Shown one piece after another: positions 1 through 7,800 of a DNA stretch of 12,734 bases. The stretch spans positions 1 through 12,734 of the forward strand of contig CALGAS010000070.1 in NCBI GenBank assembly GCA_937959175.1, written 5' to 3'. The stretch is from an uncultured bacterium. GTDB lineage: Bacteria > Planctomycetota > Planctomycetia > Pirellulales > UBA1268. Position 1 is the first letter of the stretch; each line of letters starts with the position of its first letter. The notes under the pieces were generated by a model. The model saw only the letters and a program-made list of their open reading frames with translations, made no database searches and was not told the DNA's origin. A program made the position numbers and the translations under genes.

Positions 1-1118
1 GCAGGGCCGACGTATCGCGAGAGCGGGCGGATCAGCCGGTTGTCGCCGATCTGCTCGATCACGTGGGCCGTCCAGCCGCTCATCCGGGCCACCACGAAGA
101 TCGGGGTGAACACCTTCACCGGCAGTGACAGGGCGTGGTAGACGCGGGCGGCGGGCCAGTCGAGATTCGGCTTGAGCTTCTTCCGCTCGAGCATGATCCC
201 CTCGACCTCGGCGGCGAGCTGTTCGAGGGCTTCTCCCTCCGTGCCAGCGACGAGCGCCCGGCAGAGTTCGCCGAGCAGCTTCGCCCGCACGTCGCCATCC
301 TTATAAACCCGGTGGCCAAAACCCATGATCACCTGCTTGGCGGCGAACTGCTCCTCGACCCAGGGCCGGGCCCGCTCGGCGGTGCCGATCTGACCGAGCA
401 CCTCGAGCACCTTCTCGTTGGCCCCGCCGTGGAGCGGCCCCTTGAGCGTGCCGATCGCGGCGGTGATCGCAGAATGCATGTCGGACCCGGTCGAGGCGAC
501 GGTGCGGGCGGCAAAGGTCGAGGCGTTGAACTCGTGCTCGGCGTAGAGCACGAGCGTCGTGCCAAAGATCGCCGCCTCGGCCGGCGTCGGGGCTCTGCCG
601 ATCAGCCGCTCGAGCAACGCGGCACCGAGGGCCGCGTCGGGCCAGGGGGCGACCGAACGGCCGCCGGTCATGTCGAGCCAGGCGGCCAGCACCGCAGGCG
701 TCTGGCCGAGGAGCCGCTCGGCCTGGGCCAGGAGAGCCTTGCGGTCGCCCGGCGTGTCGTCCCTCTCGACCAGGCCGAGCATGCTCACGCCCGTCCGGAG
801 GGCATCCATCGGCGAGGCGTGGGGAGCGGTCGCCGCCAGCCGCTCCAGGGCGTCGACGACCGGCGACGGAAGCTGGCGGGCCGCCTCGGCGACCCGCGAT
901 TGAAAGGCGTCTCGCTCGGCTGGCGTGGGAAGCTCACCGTGCAGGAGCAAATAGGCAACCTCCTCGAAATCACCAGCCCGGGCCAGTGGCTCGATGTCGT
1001 AGCCCCTGTAGCGGAGCGTGCCCGAGAGCGAGCAGATCTCCGTCTGACCGGCCAGGACGCCGGCGAGGCCCTTGGAGACCTCAGCAGGTTCGGTTGGTGT
1101 CGGGGCGGGCGCGGTCAT
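1..1118 (-). CDS. prpC: citrate synthase / 2-methylcitrate synthase, 3' end cut by window edge
   Basis: The reading frame gives 372 residues and is still open at the left edge, so only a short C-terminal piece is missing. Citrate synthases condense acetyl-CoA (or propionyl-CoA in 2-methylcitrate synthase) with oxaloacetate in the cytoplasm. The N-terminal region has the family pattern GLAGVLAGQTEIC...LRYRGYDIEPLA...EVAYLLLHGELPT. The three catalytic residues are visible: His230 in PLHGGANE, His269 in GFGHRVYK and Asp320 in KPNLDWP. The ATG at 1116-1118 overlaps the TGA of the upstream prpB as ATGA, which fixes the start and suggests translational coupling. Pairing with a methylisocitrate lyase favours 2-methylcitrate synthase of propionate oxidation, but sequence alone does not exclude a housekeeping citrate synthase. 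The family call is near certain; the substrate is inferred from the neighbour. Confidence 0.93.
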   Translation of the reverse strand, partial: MTAPAPTPTEPAEVSKGLAGVLAGQTEICSLSGTLRYRGYDIEPLARAGDFEEVAYLLLHGELPTPAERDAFQSRVAEAARQLPSPVVDALERLAATAPHASPMDALRTGVSMLGLVERDDTPGDRKALLAQAERLLGQTPAVLAAWLDMTGGRSVAPWPDAALGAALLERLIGRAPTPAEAAIFGTTLVLYAEHEFNASTFAARTVASTGSDMHSAITAAIGTLKGPLHGGANEKVLEVLGQIGTAERARPWVEEQFAAKQVIMGFGHRVYKDGDVRAKLLGELCRALVAGTEGEALEQLAAEVEGIMLERKKLKPNLDWPAARVYHALSLPVKVFTPIFVVARMSGWTAHVIEQIGDNRLIRPLSRYVGP

Positions 1119-2059
1119 GCTTGCTCCTTGCTGCGGGCGGCGGCGGGGCCGTCGCGATGGGGGTCGGGATTGGCCGGGTCGTAGCCCAAGAGGTCGTAGA
1201 GTTCCTCGCGGGTCTGCATCAGATCGAGGAGGCTCTCCTGCGTGCCCTCGTCAGCGAGGACGGCGAGGCCCGCCTCCATCGCCTTCATCGCCAGCCGCAG
1301 AAGGGTGACCGGATAGAGGGCAGCCCCGAAGCCGAAGCTGGCCAGGTCGGGTAGCGAGATCAGCGGGCTGCGGCCGAACTCCGTCATGTTGGCCATCAGC
1401 AAGGGGCCGCCCGCAAAGGCCCGGCCGACCTCGGCAAACTCGTCGCGGGTCGGCAACGCCTCGGGAAAGAGCCAGTCGGCACCGGCCCCGCGGTAGGCTT
1501 CGAGCCGGGCGAGGAGATCGTCAAAATCGGTGACGCCGCGGGCGTCGCTGCGGCCGATGATGACGGTCGCCGGATCCCGCCGGCCGGCCGCGGCCGCCAC
1601 GATTCGCTCAGCCATCTCGGCCGGCTCGACGACCTGCTTGCCGCCGAGGTGGCCGCACCGCTTGTCGCCCGGCTGGTCTTCCAACTGGATCGCCGCGGCG
1701 CCGGCGGCCTCGAGCTGACGAACTGTCTCTTCGACCTCCCGCGGCCCGCCGAAGCCGGTGTCGGCGTCGACGACGACCGGGATCGACACGGCCCGGGCAA
1801 GGATCCGCGTCTGCTCGACCAGCTGGTCGCGGCTAAAGAGGCCAATGTCGGGCACGCCGAGACTCCCGGCGGAAAAGGCGGCGCCAGAGAGATAGATCGC
1901 ATCGAAGCCGGCCGACTCGACGAGCCGGCCCGCCAGGGCGAAGGGCGCCCCCACGATACCGAGCATTTCGCTGGCGGCGGCGTCCCGCAGGGCCTGGCCT
2001 CCGGGAGCCGTGGCCGGCCCGAAGGGTGCCGAGTCGCAAATGGGGGCTGGAACGGTCAA
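1115..2059 (-). CDS. prpB: methylisocitrate lyase (PEP mutase/isocitrate lyase family)
   Basis: The 314-residue protein cleaves 2-methylisocitrate to pyruvate and succinate, the last step of the methylcitrate cycle. It shows the family fold signature: VVVDADTGFGG (residues about 95-105, Mg2+-binding aspartates), QLEDQ (125-129), the catalytic Cys135 in KRCGH (133-137), GRSDA (169-173, usually RTDA), and the MTEFG motif (225-229) typical of PrpB rather than PEP mutases. Length is slightly above the usual 290-300 because of a roughly 20-residue N-terminal extension. The start is TTG at 2057-2059, supported by GAGG five bases upstream. The next in-frame ATG (residue 32, within ASEMLG) would cut into the first conserved helix. 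It is the first gene of a two-gene unit with the downstream citrate/methylcitrate synthase (ATGA overlap). A related oxaloacetate decarboxylase or isocitrate-lyase-like activity is possible but less likely. Confidence 0.9.
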   Translation of the reverse strand: MTVPAPICDSAPFGPATAPGGQALRDAAASEMLGIVGAPFALAGRLVESAGFDAIYLSGAAFSAGSLGVPDIGLFSRDQLVEQTRILARAVSIPVVVDADTGFGGPREVEETVRQLEAAGAAAIQLEDQPGDKRCGHLGGKQVVEPAEMAERIVAAAAGRRDPATVIIGRSDARGVTDFDDLLARLEAYRGAGADWLFPEALPTRDEFAEVGRAFAGGPLLMANMTEFGRSPLISLPDLASFGFGAALYPVTLLRLAMKAMEAGLAVLADEGTQESLLDLMQTREELYDLLGYDPANPDPHRDGPAAARSKEQA

Positions 2060-2064
2060 GGCGG

Positions 2065-2068
2065 CCTC
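2065..2068 (-). promoter_or_regulatory. Shine-Dalgarno GAGG deciding the TTG start of prpB
   Basis: Read on the minus strand, GAGG lies five bases before a TTG codon at 2057-2059. No ATG or GTG with a comparable site occurs nearby, so the site decides the use of a TTG start codon. Confidence 0.5.
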
Positions 2069-2137
2069 AGTGCTGGTTATTCTGAAGGGTGGCCCTCGAA
2101 GACGGGCTCGCTGCTGCAGCCGTTATAGGGACCGACG

Positions 2138-3826
2138 ATGAGCGACGAAAGCGACGGCCGGGCAGCAGCGGGTGAAAGGGCTGGCGGTCGGGGGAGGGCC
2201 GTCATCGAGATCCTGCTCATCGCGGCCGTCTTCGCAGCGGCCGGCTGCTGGCCGGTGCCCGACGTCAACGAGACGGTCTACCTGACCAAGGCCCGCCACG
2301 CGGCCGACCCGGCCTACGGCAGGGGTGACTTCTTTCTCGAAACGCCGGATGCCCACGGCATCTTCTACCTCGTGGTCGGCCCGCTGGCGGCGACTCTCTC
2401 GCTGGAGACGGCCGCCTGGATCGGCCGGATTGCCGGCTGGCTGGCGCTGGCCGTCGGCTTCCGGCATCTCGCCCACGCCCTGACGGCTGGCAGCGGCCAA
2501 CGGGCCACGTTGCTGCGGCTGGCGGCCGCGGCGATCTTCTCGCTTGCCCTCCGCCAGACCACGGCCGCCGGGGAGTGGGTGATCGGCGGCTGTGAGGGGA
2601 AGGTGTTTGCTTGGGCGCTGGTCCTGGCCGGCCTCGGCGAGCTCGTCAGCGGGCGGTTTGCCGCGGCCTGGCTGCTGATGGGTGGGGCGACGGCCTTTCA
2701 TCCGATCGTCGGAGGCTGGGCGATGATCGCCACGGTGCCAGCCTGGCTCGCCACGCGGCCGCGGCCCTCGGCCACCGCCCGTCCCCGAGCGGCCCTCACC
2801 GCGGCGGGCCTGCTGGGAGGCCTTGTCCTGGCGGCCGCCGGCATCGTGCCGGCCCTGCTCCTCTCCAGCGGGGCCGAGCCGGCGATCCGCGAGGAAGCCG
2901 CCCGAATCTACGTGGCCGAACGACTGCCGCATCATCTTCTGCCACGGACCTTCGCACCCGGCTTCGTGCCTCGGCACATCCTGGCGATCCTCACCTGGTG
3001 GCTGCTCGACCGGCTTGCCCCGGCCGCGTGGCGCCGCCGCCGGCTGACCGCGTTCACGCTTGCCGCCCTCGGTATCTCGGCGGCGGGCCTGGTGATCGCC
3101 GCGGCGGAACCCTGGGCCGCAACGACGGCCTACGGCCTGCTTCGCTACTACTGGTTTCGGCTGGGCGACGTCGCCGTGCCGCTCGCGCTGGCGTTCTCGG
3201 CGACAGCCGTGCTCGCCGACGAGGCCGCCAGCCGGAAGCTTGGCCTCTCCGCAGCAGCGGTCCGGATGATCATCGCGGTGATGCTCCTGGTCGATCTCGC
3301 CGCCCAGTCGACTCACTGGCCGCTGCCGGGCCGTTCGCTTCCGCCGCGGGCCGATTCGAAGGTCGAGGCCGCCGCCTGGGCCGACGCCTGCGCGTGGATC
3401 CGCGGTCATGCCCCAGCAGAGACACGGGTCTTAACGCCCCGCGGGGCGGCCAGCTTGATCTGGCGAACCGGCCTGCCGGAGGTGGTCTCCTGGAAGAACA
3501 GCCCCCAGGATGCCGCCTCGCTGATCGAGTGGCGGCGACGGATCACCGACTGCTTCTCAGCAGACGGCTCCTTCCGCGGCATGGAGCGGTCGACCGCGGC
3601 GCTTGGCGAGGCCCGGCTCCGCGAAGTGGCGGAGCGGTACGAGGCCGACCTCGCCATCGTGCCGCTCGACACGCCGGGCCTCGAGGATATCTCGTGCGAG
3701 CGGCTGCATGCCAACGATGCGTACGTCGTGATGCGGCTGCGACCGTTGCCGGCGGCCGCTCGGGCAGCCGCCCAAGGTGGCGGCTCTACAACGGCACGCC
3801 CAGCTTTGCCGCCTTCAGCCGAATGA
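2138..3826 (+). CDS. polytopic membrane protein, DUF6798-like, function unknown
   Basis: The 562-residue protein has a short charged N-terminus and then many hydrophobic segments, roughly at 21-37, 75-90, 98-116, 124-138, 155-170, 175-203, 219-243, 279-292, 304-324, 345-360 and 372-388. A soluble C-terminal domain follows (about 405-540). Conserved-looking motifs are PDVNETVYL (41-49) in the first loop with GDFF downstream (63-66), GEWVIGGCEGK (145-155), AFHPIVGGW (186-194), and in the tail VLTPRG...VSWKNSPQDAASLIEWRRR (about 431-468). I recall this arrangement from planctomycete proteins annotated as DUF6798; this is memory, not a search. An early acidic loop after the first membrane segment is reminiscent of GT-C glycosyltransferases, but that is speculation. 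AGGG lies seven bases before the ATG. It is divergent from prpB (78-nt gap) and its last 41 bases overlap the convergent small gene. Confidence 0.85.
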   Translation: MSDESDGRAAAGERAGGRGRAVIEILLIAAVFAAAGCWPVPDVNETVYLTKARHAADPAYGRGDFFLETPDAHGIFYLVVGPLAATLSLETAAWIGRIAGWLALAVGFRHLAHALTAGSGQRATLLRLAAAAIFSLALRQTTAAGEWVIGGCEGKVFAWALVLAGLGELVSGRFAAAWLLMGGATAFHPIVGGWAMIATVPAWLATRPRPSATARPRAALTAAGLLGGLVLAAAGIVPALLLSSGAEPAIREEAARIYVAERLPHHLLPRTFAPGFVPRHILAILTWWLLDRLAPAAWRRRRLTAFTLAALGISAAGLVIAAAEPWAATTAYGLLRYYWFRLGDVAVPLALAFSATAVLADEAASRKLGLSAAAVRMIIAVMLLVDLAAQSTHWPLPGRSLPPRADSKVEAAAWADACAWIRGHAPAETRVLTPRGAASLIWRTGLPEVVSWKNSPQDAASLIEWRRRITDCFSADGSFRGMERSTAALGEARLREVAERYEADLAIVPLDTPGLEDISCERLHANDAYVVMRLRPLPAAARAAAQGGGSTTARPALPPSAE

Positions 3827-4109
3827 CGTGCTGAAAGGCCGGGAACGGATACTTCTTGCCCCGCCCAATCGCCCAGGTGTAGGTCGAATCGACAAGTCGC
3901 GCCGGGAGGCGGCCCTCGCGAACGAGCCAGGCCACCCGCTCACAGAAGGCGACGTCGTCAGGAGCCTTGACGCGGAGGCCGGTCGTCAGCCGGTCGGTGA
4001 GGTCGGCAACGTCGTCGGCCAGGCAGGCGGGCGTCAGCCCAGCCGACCAGCCGCCACCGCAGCCGAGGGCACCCAACACGACGAGACGCAGCACTGTCTG
4101 ACGAACCAC
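3786..4109 (-). CDS. small secreted protein, conserved-type hypothetical
   Basis: I do not recognise a function. From a GTG start at 4107-4109 the product is 107 residues. It has a signal peptide: R3 and R8 flank a hydrophobic stretch (LVVLGALG...), ending near ACLA-DD around residue 31. The mature part (about 76 residues) is polar and helical-looking, with GLRVKAPDDVAFCERVAWLV (about 44-63) and RLVDSTYTWA...KKYPFPAFQHVIRLKA (71-100). The latter pattern resembles small planctomycete secreted proteins I have seen annotated as hypothetical. GGGAGAG six bases upstream decides the GTG; a longer frame to 4157 would begin with TTG and add a non-conserved stretch over a G-run. The stop codon lies inside the 3' end of the convergent membrane-protein gene (41-bp overlap). 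Two cysteines at 17 and 29 lie within the signal region; neither gives a clean lipobox. Confidence 0.72.
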   Translation of the reverse strand: MVRQTVLRLVVLGALGCGGGWSAGLTPACLADDVADLTDRLTTGLRVKAPDDVAFCERVAWLVREGRLPARLVDSTYTWAIGRGKKYPFPAFQHVIRLKAAKLGVPL

Positions 4110-4115
4110 CGGAAA

Positions 4116-4122
4116 CTCTCCC
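4116..4122 (-). promoter_or_regulatory. Shine-Dalgarno GGGAGAG for the GTG start at 4109
   Basis: On the minus strand GGGAGAG ends six bases before GTG (4107-4109). This supports the shorter 107-residue protein with its signal peptide directly at the N-terminus. Confidence 0.5.
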
Positions 4123-4173
4123 GAGGACGGCCAGACGGTCGCAGCCGCCCCCCCCAACGGTCAAGCCCGATCA

Positions 4174-4268
4174 CCATAAAAGCCCCCGGCGCGAGCCGGG
4201 CGGGACGGTGGGCCGTTGGGCGGGGTTCACCTCGCACGGGCTCGACCCTCGCGAACCCGGTATTCCGT
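4174..4268 (-). repeat. repeat modules D and A (minus orientation)
   Basis: Read on the minus strand, module D comes first (GAATACCGGGTTCGCGAGGG, 4246-4265) and is also found at 8055-8075 and, diverged, at 8148-8166. It is followed by an A hairpin (4182-4204): arms around a TCGC loop, then CTTTTATGG. One arm is imperfect here (CCCGCCCGGC against GCCGGGGGC), so this copy is degenerate. The hairpin plus T-rich tail resembles a factor-independent terminator on the minus strand. It lies about 65 bases upstream of the small secreted-protein gene. Confidence 0.7.
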
Positions 4269-4282
4269 GCGTCCTCAGGTTG

Positions 4283-4376
4283 GAAACGGGTACAGGCACC
4301 TCGCTTCGCTCGGAGCCAGTCCCCTTTTCCATAAAAGCCCCCCGGCGCGAGCCGGGGGGACGGCGGGCCATTGGGC
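4283..4376 (-). repeat. composite A-B hairpin repeat (minus orientation)
   Basis: On the minus strand an A hairpin (about 4337-4359; 9-nt arms CCCCCCGGC/GCCGGGGGG, TCGC loop, then CTTTTATGG) is followed directly by a B hairpin (4283-4330). The B arms begin GGAAAAGGGG and end CCCGTTTCC, with loop GAGCGAAGCGA. The same order A then B is seen at 4606, 4709, 8453 and 12641 on the plus strand. The A part also forms one end of the 315-bp composite element that extends to 4640. Confidence 0.85.
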
Positions 4377-4640
4377 GAGACCGGCCCCGATGACCGCACA
4401 CGCCCTCACCACCAACCCGCCCAATCCGCGTTCACAACCAACCGACCTCCGAAATCGACAGGCCGACCTCCAACATCCCTGCGTCGACTCCGAAATCCCC
4501 GCGGGGCCTGCTCGCCACCAGGGGTCGTTCGGCGGGGTTCCGCGTGACGGGCGTTCTTTACACCCCGTATCGGTTTGCAAACCAGGTGGCCTGCGGCAGG
4601 TCACCCGCAGTCCCCCCGGCTCGCGCCGGGGGGCTTCTAT
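4329..4640 (-). repeat. composite repeat element, copy 1 (about 312 bp, inverted A hairpins at both ends)
   Basis: Read on the minus strand this stretch begins with an A hairpin in reverse orientation (at 4612-4633), then a body of about 230 bases, then an A hairpin in forward orientation (4337-4359). The body matches the stretch at 8216-8460 in order: the palindrome GGTTTGCAAACC (4572-4583), AACGCCCGTCACGCG, ACCCCGCCGAACGAC, CCCGCGGGGATTT, and GAACGCGGATTGGGCG followed by GTTGGTGGTGAG. Its ends read GATAGAAGCCCCCC and GGGGGGCTTTTATGG, which form a terminal inverted repeat. No open frame inside resembles a protein; short frames here are translations of the repeat. It is a non-coding repeat, possibly a miniature mobile element or a structured RNA. 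Confidence 0.75.
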
Positions 4641-4688
4641 CGCGAGGGGACTGGCTCCGAGCGAAGCGAGGTGCCTGTACCCGTTTTG
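4606..4688 (+). repeat. composite A-B hairpin repeat
   Basis: A hairpin with arms CCCCCCGGC (4612-4620) and GCCGGGGGG (4625-4633), loop TCGC, then CTTCTAT. A B hairpin follows (4645-4688) with the core GGGGACTGGCTCC...GGTGCCTGTACCC around loop GAGCGAAGCGA. It lies about 150-230 bases downstream of the glnE stop, but the T-rich tail is on the plus strand, so it would not act as a terminator for glnE. Confidence 0.85.
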
Positions 4689-4708
4689 AGCCCGAGCCGC
4701 TGGGATGG

Positions 4709-4800
4709 CCCAACGCCCGCAGTCCCCCCGGCTCGCGCCGGGGGGCTTCTATCGCGAGGGGACTGGCTCCGAGCGAAGCGAGGTGCCTGTACCCGTTTCG
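4709..4800 (+). repeat. composite A-B hairpin repeat, tandem copy of the preceding one
   Basis: Nearly identical to the unit at 4606-4688 and repeated with a 112-base period (A arms 4724-4732 and 4737-4745; B at 4757-4800). The only clear change in the shared part is CGTTTT against CGTTTC near the end. Such near identity suggests a recent local duplication. The unit ends 38 bases short of the glnE stop codon. Confidence 0.85.
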
Positions 4801-4838
4801 AGTCCGAGACGCGCGGCATCCGGGCTCGGAACCGCGGC

Positions 4839-7800
4839 TCACTTCGCCCCGAGGGCGGTCTCCGTCTCGTTGAAGATCCGCTCGAACTCCGCTCGCGTTC
4901 GAGCCGTCACTGCCTGCACGTCGCTGACGAGTTCGGCAGGTCGCTCGTAGCCGAGCAGGCGGGCCAGCCGCCGCTGCTCATCCGGCTCAGCCGGAAAGTC
5001 GTGCCGGGCGGCGGCGTCGAGCAGTCGCAGCCGACCCTCGATCGACCGCAGCAGCCGGTAGGCCCGCTCGAGAAACGCTCGCCGCTCGTCGGAGATCAGC
5101 CCCGCCTGATGGGCCGCCACCAGCCCGGCGAGGGTTTCAGTGGTGACGAGCGCGGGCACGCGGCCACCATGCACCAGTTGCAGCATCTGCACGACAAACT
5201 CGATGTCGACGACGCCGCCCGGGCCCCGCTTGAGGTTCGAGCGGGCCGCGCCCTCCTCCATCCGGTACCGCATCTGGCGGATGCTCTCGACCTCCGCGGC
5301 GGTCCAGGCCCGGCCGAACGTCGCCGCCTCGATGATCTTTCGCACCTCGGCCACCGCTTCCGGCCCCCCCAACACCACCCGGGCCTTCATCAGGGCCTGC
5401 CGCTCCCAGACCGCCGCCGGGCCGTCGGCCGCAAAATAGCGGGCAAACTCGGCCAGCGAGGTCGCCGGAGGACCGCTTCGGCCTGCCGGCCGTAGCCGCG
5501 AGTCCATTTCGTAGAGCCGGCCCTGCGGCCCGAACTCGTTGCAGACCCGCATCGTCCGCTGGGCGAGTTCCCCGAAGAAATGCTGATTGTTCGTGCCGTT
5601 GCCTTGCCGCCGGCTCGGCCGGCAGCCGCCCTCGCGGTCGTAGAGGAAGACGACATCGAGGTCGCTGGCATAGTTCATCTCGCGACCGCCAAACTTCCCC
5701 ATCGCCAGGACGATCGGCCGGGCCCGACTGCCGGACCCCGGGCCCTCCCCCGCCACCGGCTCGCCGAGCCGCTCGACCAGCCGGCTCTCCTCGATCGTCA
5801 CGACCCGCTGCACGACCGCCTCGGCAATCGCCGAGAGGGCGACGGTGGTCTGCTCCGCATCCTGCTTGCCGAGGATGTCGCGGAGGCCGACCCGGAGCTG
5901 CTGCGAAGCCTTGAAGGCGTGAAGGATCGCCGCAGGCTCGACCGCACCGCGGCAGAGTTCGGCAAGCGAAGCCTCCAGCTCCGCCGCAGTGGGCAGCCGC
6001 TCGATCAGCAGACTGTCGAGCAGCTCGTCGATCATGCCAGGATTGGTGATCAGAAGCCGGGCCAGGAACGGGCTCGAGGCGCAGAGCTTGACCGTGAGTT
6101 CTAGCGACGGTGGATTGAAGCTGAAGAGTTCCCAGAGCACTCCCTTGCCGCCGAGCGAATCGGCCACCTCGCCGAGCGTGATGAGGGTGGCGTCGGGATC
6201 GGGCGTCTCGCCAATCGCGGCCAGGAGCCGGGGCGCGATCGCTGCCAGGAAGTGGCGGCACCGCCTGGTCGAGAGAAACCGCACCCGCTCCTCGCCGAGG
6301 GAGGCCAGCCCGCGGGCCGCCGCGGCAACATCCCGGAAGCCATGCCGCCCGAGCACCTCGCGGATCAGGTCGGCCGGCGGATCGGGGTCGAGCACGAGAT
6401 CGACCTCCGGCTCCGGCGGGGCGTCGTCGGGAAAGGCATCGTGCAGGAGATGGTCGAGAATCCGGCGATTGAGATCGGCCGCCTCGGCAAGGTCACGACC
6501 GAATCGCGCTCGCCCCTCGTCGCCCCGCTGATACCCGCACCGCACGGCAAGCCGGCCGAGTTCCACCGGGTCGGCCGGCACGATGTGGCTCTGCCGATCG
6601 TAGAGCACCTGGATCCGATGCTCGACAGTTCGCAGCAGGGTGTAGGTCCGCTCGAGCACCTCCCGTTCTTGATCGGTGAGGCTGCCGGCCGCGGCCAGCC
6701 GGCGGATCGCCTCGAGGGTGGTGCCGGTGCGGACTGCGGGCGTGTCGCCGCCGGCAAGCAGTTGAAGAAACTGGATCGTGAACTCGACATCGCGGATGCC
6801 GCCGCGGCCCTCCTTCACGTCGGCCTCGTCGGTGCCGGCTCGCCGGGCCCGCTGCTCGATCCGTCGCTTGAGCGCCTTGATCCCGGTAATGTCGGCCCGG
6901 GTCAGCCAGCGGCGGTAGATCCAGGACTCGAGCTCCTCCAGCACCCGGCCGGCGAGGGCACGATCGCCGGCCACGGGCCGGGCCTTGACCCAGGCCTGCC
7001 GCTCCCAGGTGCGGCCAAGCTGGTCGAAGTAGCGGAGGGTCGCATCGAGCGAGAGGCTCGGCGAACCCGCCGAGCCATGGGGCCGCAGCCGGAGGTCGAC
7101 CCGCAGCCCCCCGCCGGCAGGCGAGGCCGCCGAGATCAGCCGCACCGTCTCCTGGACCACCCGCTCGAAAAACTCCTGGTTGGTGCAGGGTTTGGGCCCG
7201 TCGACGCGGCCGTCGGCGGAGTGCACGAAGACGAGGTCGATGTCGCTGGAGTAGTTGAGCTCGCCGCCGCCGAGTTTGCCGAGGGCGATCGCGGCGATCG
7301 TCGCCGGCTGGCCATCGGATCCGCGGGGGATTCCCCGCTGCTGTTCGACGATCTTCGTGGCCGTCGTGAGGGCGGCCTCCACGATGCAGTCGGCAACGTG
7401 CGAGAGCTGGCTGGTGACAGTCTCCAGCCGTTGGCCGCCGACGATATCTCCGTAGGCGATCCGGAGTACCTGCCGGCGGCGAAACCGCCGTAAGGCCTCG
7501 AGCACCGAGTCGGGCGACCCACTGCCGCCGATCTCCGCGGCCAGCAACGCCGCGAGTGTCTCCTGCTTCTCGGGCCGTCCTCGGCCCACGCGAACCTCCT
7601 CCCAGGCCTCCGGATCGGCGATTACCAGATCGGCGAGGTGGGGGCTCGCCGAGAAGACCTCCAGCAAGACACGAAGGCTGTCGGGATCGCGGTCGAAGAG
7701 CGTGGCGGCCGAGAGCGGACTGCGAACGGCGGCGACGTAGCGGATCAGGGCGGCCAACACGCGGTCGGGATCGCTGACGGCGGGGAGAAAGTCCTTCAGC

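Noticed and set aside
135..1184. Long plus-strand open frame of 349 codons
   Set aside because: It is antisense to the citrate synthase and prpB end, whose catalytic motifs are unambiguous. Its protein is rich in R, G and P with no family pattern, as expected from GC-rich antisense frames.
2122..2127. TATAAC (minus) or TTATAG (plus) as -10 box between prpB and the divergent membrane-protein gene
   Set aside because: Partial matches to -10 consensus, but no -35 on either strand and, for the plus strand, the distance to the ATG is too short for a normal leader.
2123..3409. Long minus-strand open frame of 428 codons
   Set aside because: Antisense to the membrane-protein gene, low complexity (R, G, Q, P), no motif.
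4148..4155. Run of eight C as a phase-variation tract for the small secreted protein
   Set aside because: It lies upstream of the better-supported GTG start at 4109, so slippage would not alter the protein.
4601..4800. Possible CRISPR array from the near-identical repeats
   Set aside because: Repeats are themselves two hairpins of over 80 bases in only two copies at a 112-base period, with both orientations elsewhere. No regular unique spacers and no cas genes.
4216..4873. Several open frames in the non-coding block left of glnE, with recurring peptides such as PPARAGGLL and SERSEVPVPV
   Set aside because: They are translations of the A and B hairpin repeats in different frames and strands; the same peptides recur near 8430-8660. 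No ribosome sites or protein family.
6252..7493. Long plus-strand open frame of 413 codons and a minus-strand frame at 5137-6261
   Set aside because: Both lie within glnE, whose two catalytic domains are intact in one continuous frame.
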